22,666 bases of DNA from a virus. The translations under genes were made by a program, and so were the position numbers. Below, in pieces: positions 6,360 to 12,675 of this stretch. The first letter of the stretch is position 1. Every line of letters begins with the position of its first letter. Below the pieces are notes generated by a model. The model was given only the letters and a program-made list of their open reading frames with translations, was not told the origin of the DNA and did no database searches. Location: positions 1 through 22,666 of IMG/VR virus record IMGVR_UViG_3300050134_000050, one strand, 5' to 3'.

Positions 6360-6568
6360 CCTGGGCTGACGCGATAGCGAACCGAGTGTTCGCGCTTGGC
6401 CCGAGTGAGCTGTCCTTGTGCGACGAGTTCGGCGAGCTTGCGGTGGACGATGTTGGGGCTCACGCCTGGCATCTGCCGGCAGATCTGTCGCGCGGTCGGC
6501 CAGTCGCCGCCGGGTTCGCGTGCGGCGGCCTCAACAGCGTCGAGGACGGCTTGATCTTGGACGGTCAT
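6353..6568 (-). CDS. Small winged-helix DNA-binding protein
   Basis: This encodes 71 residues from the ATG at 6568, which overlaps the upstream stop (ATGA). The sequence runs helix (VLDAVEAAARE), helix (PTARQICRQMPG), recognition helix (SPNIVHRKLAELVAQGQL), then a short wing (TRAKREHSVRYRVSPG). This is the compact winged helix-turn-helix layout. It most likely regulates transcription or assists DNA transactions in the early operon. Upstream in-frame codons are Arg/Pro-rich and are the shadow of the previous gene. The last codons form part of the 23-bp hairpin arm, so the end of this mRNA is highly structured. Confidence 0.65.
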   Translation of the reverse strand: MTVQDQAVLDAVEAAAREPGGDWPTARQICRQMPGVSPNIVHRKLAELVAQGQLTRAKREHSVRYRVSPGR

Positions 6569-6903
6569 CGCCCAGCCCCGAACAGCTCGGGTGCCATGCG
6601 CCGCAGGAGATCCTCGGGCGCCTCGACGTGCTGCAGGACGCCCTCGGCGCCGCAGAATGGGCACCAGCCGCTCTCGGGGAGGGGGTCGTGGTCGTAACCC
6701 CAAGCGCGAGGCTCAGCCGGTACGCCCCACGCTCCGGTCTTGCAGTGCGGGCATTCGTAGCTGAGCATCGTGCGGTCGCCGCCGTTTGGCGCGCACCGCG
6801 CTGGCGCATCGGACGGGGCGCGGAAGATGCCGCGCGAGACGTAGAGCGCCCGTCGCGCGGCGAGGTCGTCGCCGAGGGCAAGCTGGTCGTCTACCCAGCT
6901 CAT
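6565..6903 (-). CDS. Double CxxC zinc-binding small protein
   Basis: This encodes 112 residues from ATG 6903 (MSWVDDQLAL), overlapping the previous stop as ATGA. The N-terminal third is helical. The second half has YECPHCKTGAW and GWCPFCGAEG, two CxxC knuckles about 35 residues apart, which should bind one zinc ion as a rubredoxin-like ribbon. The C-terminal helix reads PEDLLRRMAPELFG. There is no enzyme motif. It may recruit or bind a nucleic acid or a host protein, and its place among replication-operon genes fits an early role. Confidence 0.6.
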   Translation of the reverse strand: MSWVDDQLALGDDLAARRALYVSRGIFRAPSDAPARCAPNGGDRTMLSYECPHCKTGAWGVPAEPRAWGYDHDPLPESGWCPFCGAEGVLQHVEAPEDLLRRMAPELFGAGR

Positions 6904-7082
6904 CGAGGCACCGTGATGGGCTGGAGGGCGGCTCGGATCTCGTGCAGCTCCAGGGCGATTGAGGCCAACGCGAGCGGCGTGACGAGATGCGCGGCGATGT
7001 AGGCCAGCTTCTTTTCGTCGGCGTCGGCGTACTGCTCGATCGCCCGTATGAGTCTGGCGTGTACGTCGTCCTGTGCCGTCAT
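6900..7082 (-). CDS. Small helical protein of early operon
   Basis: This encodes 60 residues from ATG 7082, with ATGA overlaps at both ends. It is almost entirely helical by pattern: DVHARLIRAIEQYADADEKKLAYIAAHL, then PLALASIALELHEIRAAL. It has no Cys, motif or membrane segment. I do not recognise the family. The tight overlaps and regular heptads argue that it is a real gene. Confidence 0.55.
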   Translation of the reverse strand: MTAQDDVHARLIRAIEQYADADEKKLAYIAAHLVTPLALASIALELHEIRAALQPITVPR

Positions 7083-7291
7083 GGCGTCTGCTTGGGTGGT
7101 TGTGGGCCGCTCTTGACGATCGCGCTGGTGACGGGCGCAGCGTTCGCCAGCGCCTGCGCTTCACAAAGACGGTCTGCGCCGTTCCGGTCGCGTACTGGTA
7201 GGTGGGCGTGGATGAGGGCGACGCAGCCGTACAGGGCGCCCGCGGCGCCAAGCACGCCGGCACATAGCGCCACGACGGCAAGGGTGCTCAC
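7079..7291 (-). CDS. Small single-pass membrane protein
   Basis: This encodes 70 residues from a GTG at 7291 that overlaps the previous stop (GTGA). Residues 3-28 (LAVVALCAGVLGAAGALYGCVALI) are a strong membrane helix, followed by a polar tail with one Cys and a Pro/Lys-rich end. In an early operon such proteins are candidates for superinfection exclusion or holin-like accessory roles. A holin would normally have a second helix or stand near an endolysin, and neither is seen here. Confidence 0.55.
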   Translation of the reverse strand: MSTLAVVALCAGVLGAAGALYGCVALIHAHLPVRDRNGADRLCEAQALANAAPVTSAIVKSGPQPPKQTP

Positions 7292-8037
7292 GATGCGACC
7301 TCCCCCTCTGGCTCCGTTGTAGCTGCGAGCGCAGCACGGGCTTGGTCGATGAGCTTCGTGAGCGAGATTGTCTGTCGGGTGGACCGCGCCTCGGGCATAT
7401 CCAATGCGACGACGAACTCTGCGAACTGCCTCAGCTTGGCCTGCTGGCGCTCCAACTGGATCTGTTCTCGCTCGGCCCGTTCGGCTCGCTGCATCTGCTT
7501 GGTGAGGTCGCGGTCGATGACGCGGTAGGAGTCGAGCCGTTCAGCGGCCAGGGCCTCGGCTGCGTGTGCTCGCTGCTCCATGTCTGCCGCTGCCTCGATC
7601 GCGGCGACCTTCCGATCCTCGGCGTATTCGGCGCGGGCGACCTGAGTGCAGAAGTCAGGCCATGCCAATAGTCGGCTTGGCCAGTGGGGCACCTCGCCCG
7701 CGAGGTTGTACATCTGGATCTTCTCATGCTCTTGCGGATCTGCGGCCTGCTGCTCGACATGACGCTGCTCGACGGCCTGCGCATCCCGGCTGCGAATACT
7801 CCGTAGATGGCAATCAAGGTCACTCGGGAAGGTCCATCGGCCACCGCAAGCGCACGTCAGATCGCCAGTCGCTTCATGCTCAACGTCTCTCGAGCGCTCG
7901 TAGGCGATAGCGGCACGCCACATATGCAGGTAAGGCGTACCCGACCGAACGTAGTCAGAGGGCAGAATCGCCAGCGCATTCTTGAGCGCAGACTCCATCG
8001 CGTCGCGTTCTACCGGCGATAGCTCCCGGTCAGGCAT
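7288..8037 (-). CDS. Coiled-coil protein with a Cys-His finger
   Basis: This encodes 249 residues from the ATG at 8037 (MPDRELSPVERDA), eight bases inside the end of the previous gene. Upstream in-frame codons belong to that gene's shadow. Residues 1-50 are helical. Around residues 65-85, CACGGRWTFPSDLDCHLRS has a Cys-x-Cys ... Cys-His arrangement like an atypical C2H2 finger. The rest, from about residue 120 on, is a long Ala/Glu/Arg coiled coil (DMEQRAHAAEALAAERL and QMQRAERAEREQIQLERQQ). It could be a DNA-associated or scaffolding early protein. Family not recognised. Confidence 0.6.
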   Translation of the reverse strand: MPDRELSPVERDAMESALKNALAILPSDYVRSGTPYLHMWRAAIAYERSRDVEHEATGDLTCACGGRWTFPSDLDCHLRSIRSRDAQAVEQRHVEQQAADPQEHEKIQMYNLAGEVPHWPSRLLAWPDFCTQVARAEYAEDRKVAAIEAAADMEQRAHAAEALAAERLDSYRVIDRDLTKQMQRAERAEREQIQLERQQAKLRQFAEFVVALDMPEARSTRQTISLTKLIDQARAALAATTEPEGEVAS

Positions 8038-8254
8038 CAGGCAACGCCCCTGCACAGATGCGAGCCGCCTTGGCCAAGCGTTCCCAGCGGGTTGCTCGCC
8101 GCAATAGCTCGCGACGCCAATAAGGGCCGGTGGCGTGGTGCATCGGTCCCTCGCCAGGGCGATACGGCGCATTCCACACGACGCCATGAATAGACCGCGC
8201 TGCTGCTTCAACCTCGGGAGCGAGAACTCGGGGTTGGGTGTCCTCGGAGGGCAT
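8030..8254 (-). CDS. Small early-operon protein, unknown function
   Basis: This encodes 74 residues from ATG 8254, whose first base is shared with the preceding stop (TGATG). It contains RVLAPEVEAAARSIHG, a Trp/Pro/Gly/His-rich loop (WNAPYRPGEGPMHHATGPYW) and a basic helix (RRELLRRATRWERLAKAARI). No known motif is visible. A nucleic-acid-binding role would fit the basic helix but is only a guess. Confidence 0.5.
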   Translation of the reverse strand: MPSEDTQPRVLAPEVEAAARSIHGVVWNAPYRPGEGPMHHATGPYWRRELLRRATRWERLAKAARICAGALPDA

Positions 8255-8466
8255 CACCAGCGTGCCCGTTCCTCGGCGAGCGCCTTGGCGTCGGCGAGCT
8301 TGTACCCCGTTGCCTGCCTCGCCAAAGCGAAGCGCTCGGGGTGCGAACGCCCCGGCGATTCGCACAAGACGTTCTCGCCAGCTACCGGTCTGGTGTTGCA
8401 GGGCTTACCCTTGGCGCCGCACACTGGGCACTTGACCTTGCGCGGCGTGACGCTTTGCGTGGTCAT
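8254..8466 (-). CDS. CPxCG zinc-knuckle protein
   Basis: This encodes 70 residues from ATG 8466, with GGGAG eight bases upstream. The first half holds VKCPVCGAKGKPCNTRP, then a second Cys and HPER (SPGRSHPERFALARQ). This CPxCGAxxGxPC ... HPxR layout is a small zinc-knuckle module found in many actinophage proteins and at the ends of some DNA-binding proteins. The C-terminus is a helix. As sequenced, the upstream gene reads into this one in the same frame because of a one-base frame break (see 8463-8691). Confidence 0.6.
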   Translation of the reverse strand: MTTQSVTPRKVKCPVCGAKGKPCNTRPVAGENVLCESPGRSHPERFALARQATGYKLADAKALAEERARW

Positions 8467-8691
8467 CGCGTGTGCTCCCGTTCTTCGGCGTCGGCCTGCT
8501 GCTCGAGCGCGATGTCGGGCCTCAGCGTCCTGCAGCAACTCCATTCGCCGCTCGAACGCTGCCTCGTCTTCGCCGAGCGCCGCGTCAAGCATGTTCGAGT
8601 AGTGATCCAAAGCAGCCGGGGTTGGTCGCTGGTCCTGCTCTCGATAGCGCTGGACCACCGCGGGATCTATCAGTTCATGGCCGAGGCACAT
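8463..8691 (-). pseudogene. Small helical gene with a one-base frame break
   Basis: It starts at ATG 8691 with an excellent AAGGAGAAA site. It reads MCLGHELIDPAVVQRYREQ ... AFERRMELLQDAEA in frame. From there the same frame becomes Arg-rich with poor third-position GC and would fuse into the next gene. One frame over, the sequence continues DIALEQQADAEEREHTR and stops at a TGA that overlaps the next ATG (ATGA), as neighbouring genes do. Third-position GC switches between the frames at about 8520-8530. The natural product is thus about 75 residues. The break is a sequencing error, a recent mutation, or less likely a programmed shift. Function unknown. Confidence 0.6.
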
Positions 8692-9319
8692 GGGTTTCTC
8701 CTTCAGGTCGTGGAGCGGGCAAGGTTGGGTGCGGCGGCGGACCGAGCGGGTCAAGCCTGCGGAGGCCGTCGCGCCGGCCGGATGCGAGCGCGGCGATCTG
8801 GCGGCTGTCGGTGGCGTCGACCATCGAGTCCCAGGCGTCGTGTAGCTCGTGAACGCGGGCTGGCCCCCACTCGTCGTCGAGCGCGCCAGCGAGCCGCTCC
8901 CAGCCCTGGACGGCCACGAACCGCTGCACGGTGGGATGCGTATGCGCGAGGGCGGCCTGACGAGCATTGTCGCGCAGCGCGCGGTCGCTCACGTCGCTGA
9001 GAAACGTGGTCCCGGCCGCCGCGAAGTGCTGGCGCCGCGCGTCGGCGTAGCCGGGCGCGGTCAGCGCGCGGCGGATGAGCAGCCACGCCTCGTCCCACGT
9101 CGGCGCTGAGGGGTCCTGTCGCGCTGCATGCTGGAGCTCGCCAGCGGAGGGCGGGAACTTCGACTCAGACGACCGCATCGCCTGGATCGCGCCGTCGGGC
9201 GTAATGCCGTGCGCCTGCAGCTCGGCGACGTAGGCGGCGATCGCCTCACGCCCCCAGCCGGCGACCTGCGACGGCCATGAGCCGAGCAGCACCTGCCCCA
9301 CGTCCATCCAGTCGCTCAC
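8675..9319 (-). CDS. Helicase-loader-like replication protein
   Basis: This encodes 214 residues from a GTG at 9319 overlapping the initiator stop (GTGA). Residues ~8-65 (VLLGSWPSQVAGWGREAIAA, then an IQAMRSSESKFPPSAGELQHAA helix) match the style of G39P/DnaT-type helicase-loader N-terminal domains. In these, W-x(n)-L is followed by a conserved FxPSxxEL before a helix. The remainder is helical, Ala-rich, with a Pro-rich tail. It follows directly after a replication initiator, the usual position for a loader that brings the host or phage DnaB-type helicase to the origin. The family call is by pattern; no helicase gene lies in the window. Confidence 0.55.
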   Translation of the reverse strand: MSDWMDVGQVLLGSWPSQVAGWGREAIAAYVAELQAHGITPDGAIQAMRSSESKFPPSAGELQHAARQDPSAPTWDEAWLLIRRALTAPGYADARRQHFAAAGTTFLSDVSDRALRDNARQAALAHTHPTVQRFVAVQGWERLAGALDDEWGPARVHELHDAWDSMVDATDSRQIAALASGRRDGLRRLDPLGPPPHPTLPAPRPEGETHVPRP

Positions 9320-10056
9320 GCCGAAAACCCCATTGCTCGCAGCAGGTCCGATGGCGACTCACGCCGTGCGGCCGCAGCGGGCCTGCCGATGAAGCTCTCC
9401 AGCTTGGTCGCGTTGCGGCAGATTAGCTCGATGTCGTCGAAGCGCTTGCCGGCCTCGTTTACGAATGCGCCTCTTGCCGCACCGTCGATCGCTTCCTGGA
9501 TCTGCGGCGCCGTGAAGCCTTCGCGCAGCCGACCCTCGATCTTGCCGCGCCGCTCGGGGCTCAGCTTCGCCTGGGGGTGCCCACATTGCTCTTGCCAGTA
9601 GGCGAACAGCTCGCGGACGCCAGTAGTGCTAGCCGTCTTCTCTCGGGCACGTGGCAAACGCCACTCTGAGACGGCCGGAAACCCTTCGCGGCGGTCCTCG
9701 ACGCCGAGCCGCACGCGCGCCCGCTGTAGCGTCCGTACGGCGATGTTCTCGGCCTTCGCTCGTGCCTTGATCTTCCCGCTCGCCACCCATTCGCCGTCGG
9801 CGAGCTCACCAGAGAGCCATTGGGCCGCAATGCCACAGTTGTGCCCAGTTGTGCCCAGTTGTGCCACAGTTGTGCCAGCGGTTGTGCCACTCCCCTGAAC
9901 CCTCGTGGTGTCCCTCATCGCCTTTCTCGCGTTCTCCGTAATCGCTCTACTCACTGCTCCACGCTTCCGACTCTTAATGGCGCGTCGCGGTTGAGCCTGA
10001 CGCTCCGACGATCGCCGCGTCGGGCTCAACTTCGCATTGACCGCTGAGAACTTCAT
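9316..10056 (-). CDS. Phage replication initiator (O-like)
   Basis: This encodes 246 residues from ATG 10056, which overlaps the previous stop (ATGA). Residues 1-50 are basic. Residues ~80-135 form a winged helix: LSGELADGEWVASGKIKARAKAENIAVRTLQRARVRLGV, then WRLP. This is the 'rTLxRAxxxLGV' module of phage and plasmid initiators. Residues ~148-224 (ELFAYWQEQCG ... RRGKIEGRLREGF ... FDDIELICRNATKLESFIG) match the C-terminal replisome-organiser domain common in actinophages. The product should open the origin and recruit the helicase. Residues 57-74 are encoded by a row of iterons, so the origin probably lies inside the gene, as in lambda O. Confidence 0.75.
   Translation of the reverse strand: MKFSAVNAKLSPTRRSSERQAQPRRAIKSRKRGAVSRAITENARKAMRDTTRVQGSGTTAGTTVAQLGTTGHNCGIAAQWLSGELADGEWVASGKIKARAKAENIAVRTLQRARVRLGVEDRREGFPAVSEWRLPRAREKTASTTGVRELFAYWQEQCGHPQAKLSPERRGKIEGRLREGFTAPQIQEAIDGAARGAFVNEAGKRFDDIELICRNATKLESFIGRPAAAARRESPSDLLRAMGFSA
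9836..9888. repeat. Five phased iterons, candidate replication origin
   Basis: GTTGTGCC occurs at 9838, 9848, 9858, 9869 and 9881. That is a spacing of 10, 10, 11 and 12 bases, about one helical turn each. The first four copies share CAGTTGTGCC. Regular phasing on one DNA face is typical of initiator-binding iterons. The array lies within the initiator gene. Confidence 0.7.
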
Positions 10057-10280
10057 CGGGAACTCGACAGCTTTCCGCAACCAGCGGTTTCGTCTCGACT
10101 CCACTCTTCCGGGCCAGGAACGGCAGCATCCGAGCGAGCGATCGCCTCGTCTCGCTCTGCCACCCACACTTCGACGGCATCAAGCGCGTAGCTCGCTTCG
10201 CCGCGCTCGACCGCTCGCTTGACCGCGTCTGCGACATCCTCGGGGATGACCCGCTTCTTCGGTAGGCTGCTGCTCGTCAC
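10053..10280 (-). CDS. Small protein, possible ribbon-helix-helix type
   Basis: This encodes 75 residues from a GTG at 10280 with GGAG six bases upstream. It is the first gene behind the leftward promoter at 10347-10375. The segment LPKKRVIPEDVADAVKRAVERGEASYALDAVEVWVAERDEA resembles the strand-helix-helix layout of CopG/ParD-like antitoxin or repressor proteins ('lp.ev..al..av..G.a.S'). No toxin gene follows. It could autoregulate the early operon. The homology is weak, and the C-terminal tail is polar and probably disordered. Confidence 0.55.
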   Translation of the reverse strand: MTSSSLPKKRVIPEDVADAVKRAVERGEASYALDAVEVWVAERDEAIARSDAAVPGPEEWSRDETAGCGKLSSSR

Positions 10281-10303
10281 GACGACTCCAATTCGTTGTG
10301 GCC

Positions 10304-10329
10304 GGGCGCCCGTGTGAGACCGGGCGCCC
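10304..10329. terminator. GC-rich hairpin in early leader
   Basis: GGGCGCCC appears at 10304-10311 and 10322-10329 with a 10-base loop. On the + strand it is followed by TTTAT, as in a rightward intrinsic terminator. On the - strand it lies in the 5' leader of the early mRNA, between promoter and first gene, where it could act as an attenuator or block antisense transcripts. Confidence 0.5.
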
Positions 10330-10346
10330 TTTATGCGTCTACTGCG

Positions 10347-10375
10347 AGACTACTCCGACCCAGGCAAGATGTCAA
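10347..10375 (-). promoter_or_regulatory. Strong leftward early promoter
   Basis: On the - strand TTGACA (10375-10370) is followed after exactly 17 bases by TAGTCT (10352-10347). The -35 is a perfect consensus and the -10 fits TAnnnT. Transcription would start near 10340, 60 bases before the GTG at 10280, and drive the long overlapping replication operon. Confidence 0.7.
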
Positions 10376-10421
10376 TTGCGTGCGCAACGACCGTCGGGGG
10401 CGGCGCAGTCGTGCGACTCGC

Positions 10422-10430
10422 TGGTAGGCT
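10422..10430 (+). promoter_or_regulatory. Extended -10 promoter, near-leaderless
   Basis: TGGTAGGCT is an extended -10 (TGn + TAnnnT), with no matching -35. The expected start point is 10437-10439, at or just before the ATG at 10439. The mRNA would be leaderless, which is common in Actinobacteria. The same TGGTAnGCT pattern recurs on the - strand at 12446-12454. Confidence 0.45.
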
Positions 10431-10438
10431 CAGCAGGC

Positions 10439-10990
10439 ATGACCGAACTCGAAGATGGCCGAAGCGTTGACCGGCGACTCGATGACCTCGAGCGAGACCT
10501 GCGCGACGTTAGGCGCGCGATACATTCAATCAAGGAGAACCAGATGTCAGAGCAGGAGCAGTTGGGCGCGCTCGAAACCGCCGTCGCCAAGGTCGGCGAG
10601 GACCTCGCGACCACACGAAGCACGTTGCAGGACGAGCTCAACACCTTGCAGGCGCAGATCAACGCGGGCGAACAGCCAAACCTCGCCAACCTGACTGCGG
10701 CCGTGGCCACGCTGGATCCAGCGGTGGAGGCTCTCGCCGCGCTCAAGCCCGAAGCGGCGCCGGCGCAGCCGACCAGCGAAACCGTTTCCGTGCCGATCGC
10801 CGCGAACGGCGAAGGGAGCATCCAGATCCCGCACCCGGTGGCGCAGGTCACGATCACCACCGGACCAGTTACCGGCACGGCGACGCTTTCCGAAGTCGCA
10901 GAAGCCTCGCCGCCCGCAACCACGCTGACCATCGTCGGGGCGTCGCCCGAATCGACACAGACCGTCGTCCTCTCCATCGCAGCCGAGTAG
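10439..10990 (+). CDS. Coiled-coil plus beta-domain protein, unknown
   Basis: This encodes 183 residues from ATG 10439, or 148 from ATG 10544. The first start would be leaderless (extended -10 directly upstream). The second has a strong AAGGAGA site, so two forms may be made. Residues 1-100 are coiled coil (VDRRLDDLERDLRDVRRAI, then ALETAVAKVGEDLATTRSTL). Next comes an Ala/Pro linker, and the last ~75 residues are beta-rich and Thr/Val-rich (ATLSEVAEASPPATTLTIVG). This resembles a small trimeric fibre or decoration protein more than an enzyme. It is monocistronic, with a terminator 17 bases after its stop, and divergent from the early operon. Confidence 0.6.
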   Translation: MTELEDGRSVDRRLDDLERDLRDVRRAIHSIKENQMSEQEQLGALETAVAKVGEDLATTRSTLQDELNTLQAQINAGEQPNLANLTAAVATLDPAVEALAALKPEAAPAQPTSETVSVPIAANGEGSIQIPHPVAQVTITTGPVTGTATLSEVAEASPPATTLTIVGASPESTQTVVLSIAAE

Positions 10991-11006
10991 CAAACGTCTG
11001 GCGAAT

Positions 11007-11040
11007 CGCCCCCGTCTCTTCACTGGAGGGGACGGGGGCG
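11007..11040 (+). terminator. Terminator-like hairpin
   Basis: CGCCCCCGTC (11007-11016) pairs with GACGGGGGCG (11031-11040), a 10-bp stem with 14-base loop, 17 bases after the coiled-coil gene. There is no U-tract, as is common for GC-rich actinobacterial terminators. Confidence 0.65.
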
Positions 11041-11244
11041 CGCAGCTATCATCCGGGCGCTGGCCGGTGTACTGGAGTGGCTACGCCAGGTGACGGCGCG
11101 GCAAAGCGGGGACGACCCTTTCTCGGCGCGCTCTTTGGCCCCGCCGCCTTCTATCGGCTGATCCCCGCGAGCTGGGGGATATCGGACCTGGGGCTGAGAG
11201 CGCGCACCACTTCCCCTACGCTGGGCGTCGTGACCACTCCGCAA
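11041..11244. other. Gap between convergent terminators, nothing convincing
   Basis: About 200 bases lie between the two facing terminator hairpins. A rightward GTG frame from 11077 (ATPGDGAAKRGRPFLGALFG...) has fair third-position GC, but it runs through the 11245 hairpin and antisense to the HNH gene. A small stem (ATCCCC 11161 with GGGGAT 11175) is present. A small RNA cannot be excluded. Confidence 0.4.
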
Positions 11245-11271
11245 GGAGCCCGGCACGATTGGCCGGGCTCC
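11245..11271 (-). terminator. Terminator-like hairpin of second leftward operon
   Basis: GGAGCCCGG (11245-11253) pairs with CCGGGCTCC (11263-11271), a 9-bp stem with 9-base loop. It lies about 38 bases beyond the stop of the HNH gene in the direction of its transcription. Confidence 0.65.
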
Positions 11272-11308
11272 AGTGCGCTAGGGGGTCGCCATGTGAGGGT
11301 TAGGGCTC

Positions 11309-11707
11309 TTAGGCGACCCGCGAAGTCTGTTGTCTGCGCGCCTCGTCTGCTAGCCAGTGGCACGGACTGCACAGCCAGCGTATCTCCAGCGGCTTGCTGT
11401 AGTCGTCGTGATGGGCTTCAAGGCGCACCCCGGCGTTCCCGCAATCATCGCAGGCAACAGGGCGGATGATGCGTTTCGCCCTGAGAGCGGCCCGTACGGC
11501 TAGGCCGGCTTTGAGCTGCTCCGCAGTAGCACGGACCTTTCTACGTCGCTCCGGGTGAGCATCGGTCCACCGCTTCGTTAGCCGACGTGTTCGGGCACGG
11601 TAGCAGTCCTTGCACTCACCACGTCGCCCATCGCGCGTTTTGGGGTTGAGGGGAAAGCTATCCAGGGACTTCACTCTCCCGCAAGTTTTGCAAGGCTTTT
11701 CAGCCAC
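11309..11707 (-). CDS. HNH endonuclease
   Basis: This encodes 132 residues from a GTG at 11707, nine bases after a perfect GGAGG; longer in-frame starts lie in the shadow of the previous gene. The N-terminal zinc region reads PCKTCGRVKSLDSFPLN, then GECKDCYRARTRR, so four Cys form a knuckle. The C-terminal half has ACDDCGNAGVRLEAHHDDYSKPLEIRWLCSPCH. This is the HNH core (His-His-Asp-Asp with Asn/His-type metal residues) flanked by a second Cys4 site. Such proteins nick or cut DNA and act as homing enzymes or in packaging. No terminase is near, so a homing or accessory role is the simplest reading. It is the last gene of its operon. Confidence 0.85.
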   Translation of the reverse strand: MAEKPCKTCGRVKSLDSFPLNPKTRDGRRGECKDCYRARTRRLTKRWTDAHPERRRKVRATAEQLKAGLAVRAALRAKRIIRPVACDDCGNAGVRLEAHHDDYSKPLEIRWLCSPCHWLADEARRQQTSRVA

Positions 11708-11912
11708 TTCGGGCGACCTCCGAAGACTCGGGATCGAAGTAGCCGCGCTCAGGATCGTCGGCGTCATACACCATCCAGTGCTCCTGGTGGAGACTGCTGT
11801 TCAGGCGACGGTGGCGTAGTCGGTCAAGCGCCTCGCCTTTGTCGGTGCCATAGCTCTGCACGTCGATCGGGTTGCCATCGCGGTAGACGACCGCGAGCGT
11901 GTAGTCAGCCAT
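11700..11912 (-). CDS. Small acidic protein, unknown
   Basis: This encodes 70 residues from ATG 11912, three bases after the previous stop, with GAGGG upstream. It has an N-terminal beta pair (YTLAVVYRDGNPIDVQSYG), a helix (TDKGEALDRLRHRRL), then an acidic end (DADDPERGYFDPE). The layout recalls small phage proteins that bind a nucleic acid or act as inhibitors, but no family is recognised. Its stop overlaps the HNH start (GTGGCTGA), so the two are coupled. Confidence 0.55.
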   Translation of the reverse strand: MADYTLAVVYRDGNPIDVQSYGTDKGEALDRLRHRRLNSSLHQEHWMVYDADDPERGYFDPESSEVARSG

Positions 11913-11915
11913 CCT

Positions 11916-12152
11916 TCAGCCCTCATGCAGCGCACATACCGACGCTGCGCGCTCCAGGAGGGGAACAATGTCGCATCGATCCACTGTCTCACGGCGACCG
12001 TGACGCCATTCGACCATGTAGTCGCAGCCCTCGTTGGTCGGGCCGTCCACGACGTGGCCCTGTCGTCCGTCTGGTCGATTCTCCCGGACCGCTTGGCCTA
12101 TTTCGAACGAAGGGATGAGCCCCGTGACTGCGGTGATGACTACACGTTTCAT
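11916..12152 (-). CDS. Small beta-rich protein, unknown
   Basis: This encodes 78 residues from ATG 12152, with GGAAAGGA nine bases upstream; a longer ORF start at 12188 has no ribosome site. The sequence has short strands, VVITAVTGLIPSFEIGQAVR, GRQGHVVDGP and DYMVEWRHGRRETVDRCDIVPL. This suggests a small beta-barrel (SH3-like), as in many small DNA- or protein-binding proteins. Its Shine-Dalgarno context is nearly the same as that of the gene starting at 4826. Confidence 0.55.
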   Translation of the reverse strand: MKRVVITAVTGLIPSFEIGQAVRENRPDGRQGHVVDGPTNEGCDYMVEWRHGRRETVDRCDIVPLLERAASVCALHEG

Positions 12153-12231
12153 GGTCTGAGTCCTTTCCGCGCTGTTTGTTCTGTCCATGCCTCTTGTATC
12201 GACACGTTAGGGCCTGAACTTGAGCCTGTGC

Positions 12232-12366
12232 TTAAGGCTGGCCAGATGTACTACCCCGAAGGAGATGAAAGCCACGCTGTGCCGCGCGGTGCGGGTTGGG
12301 CTCGTTGAGCGCTAGTGCCCTCTCACGCGCGTCACGCAGGGCTTGCTGTACTTGTTTGTTGGGCAT
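12232..12366 (-). CDS. Tiny helical ORF at the head of the operon
   Basis: This encodes 44 residues from ATG 12366 to a TAA at 12232-12234. It is helical and polar in the first half (NKQVQQALRDARERALALN), then His/Arg-rich. Codon use is reasonable, but the ribosome site is weak (AGGTAG). It lies 80 bases downstream of a possible extended -10 promoter and 79 bases before the next gene. No family recognised. Confidence 0.4.
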   Translation of the reverse strand: MPNKQVQQALRDARERALALNEPNPHRAAQRGFHLLRGSTSGQP

Positions 12367-12445
12367 GAACTACCTAGGCTGTGCTGTGCTTGGCTGTACT
12401 ACGCGAAGCGTGGCTCCGCAGTGCAAGGCTGGGCGTGGATGCGAG

Positions 12446-12454
12446 AGCATACCA
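12446..12454 (-). promoter_or_regulatory. Possible leftward extended -10 promoter
   Basis: On the - strand the element reads TGGTATGCT (12454 down to 12446), a TGn plus good -10, with no clear -35. It would start transcripts near 12439 for the 12366-11309 genes. It immediately follows the end of the frameshifted gene 12458-12675. Confidence 0.4.
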
Positions 12455-12457
12455 TGT

Positions 12458-12675
12458 CTACTCAGTTTCTGCACACGTAACGACGAACTTGCCGAACGGT
12501 CCCCTCTTGGCCGGACGGAACGCTAGAACACCAATCTTTGCGCCTGCGATTTGGAGGAGCTCGGCTCCATCCCACGTGGGTTAGCCATCAATAGAGGTGT
12601 AATTCCCTCTAGCGTGGCGATGAGTCTCAGTTCGTCACCAAACACGTCAGGAATATCCAACTGCATCCTTGCCAT
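12458..12675 (-). pseudogene. Small phage gene with a frame break
   Basis: It starts at ATG 12675 with an excellent AAGGAGA site and reads ARMQLDIPDVFGDELRLIAT, then LEGITPLLMANPRG. The start frame then runs to a TAG at 12523 (50 residues). A different frame continues with clearly protein-like sequence (DGAELLQIAGAKIGVLAF, then RPAKRGPFGKFVVTCAETE) to a TAG at 12458-12460. That frame has no start codon of its own, and a stop lies just upstream in it. The two parts together make about 72 residues if one base is added or lost near 12580-12595. The first part resembles the 'I-x-G-x-x-PLLM-x-N' beginning of a conserved phage protein. Real decay or an assembly error is possible. Confidence 0.5.

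Noticed and set aside
9836-9888. CRISPR-like array
   Set aside because: Repeats are only about 10 bases long with almost no spacer and are inside a gene. Iterons explain them better.
11077-11469. Rightward ORF of 130 codons
   Set aside because: It runs through a terminator hairpin and antisense to the HNH gene. Only the first ~40 codons look fair.
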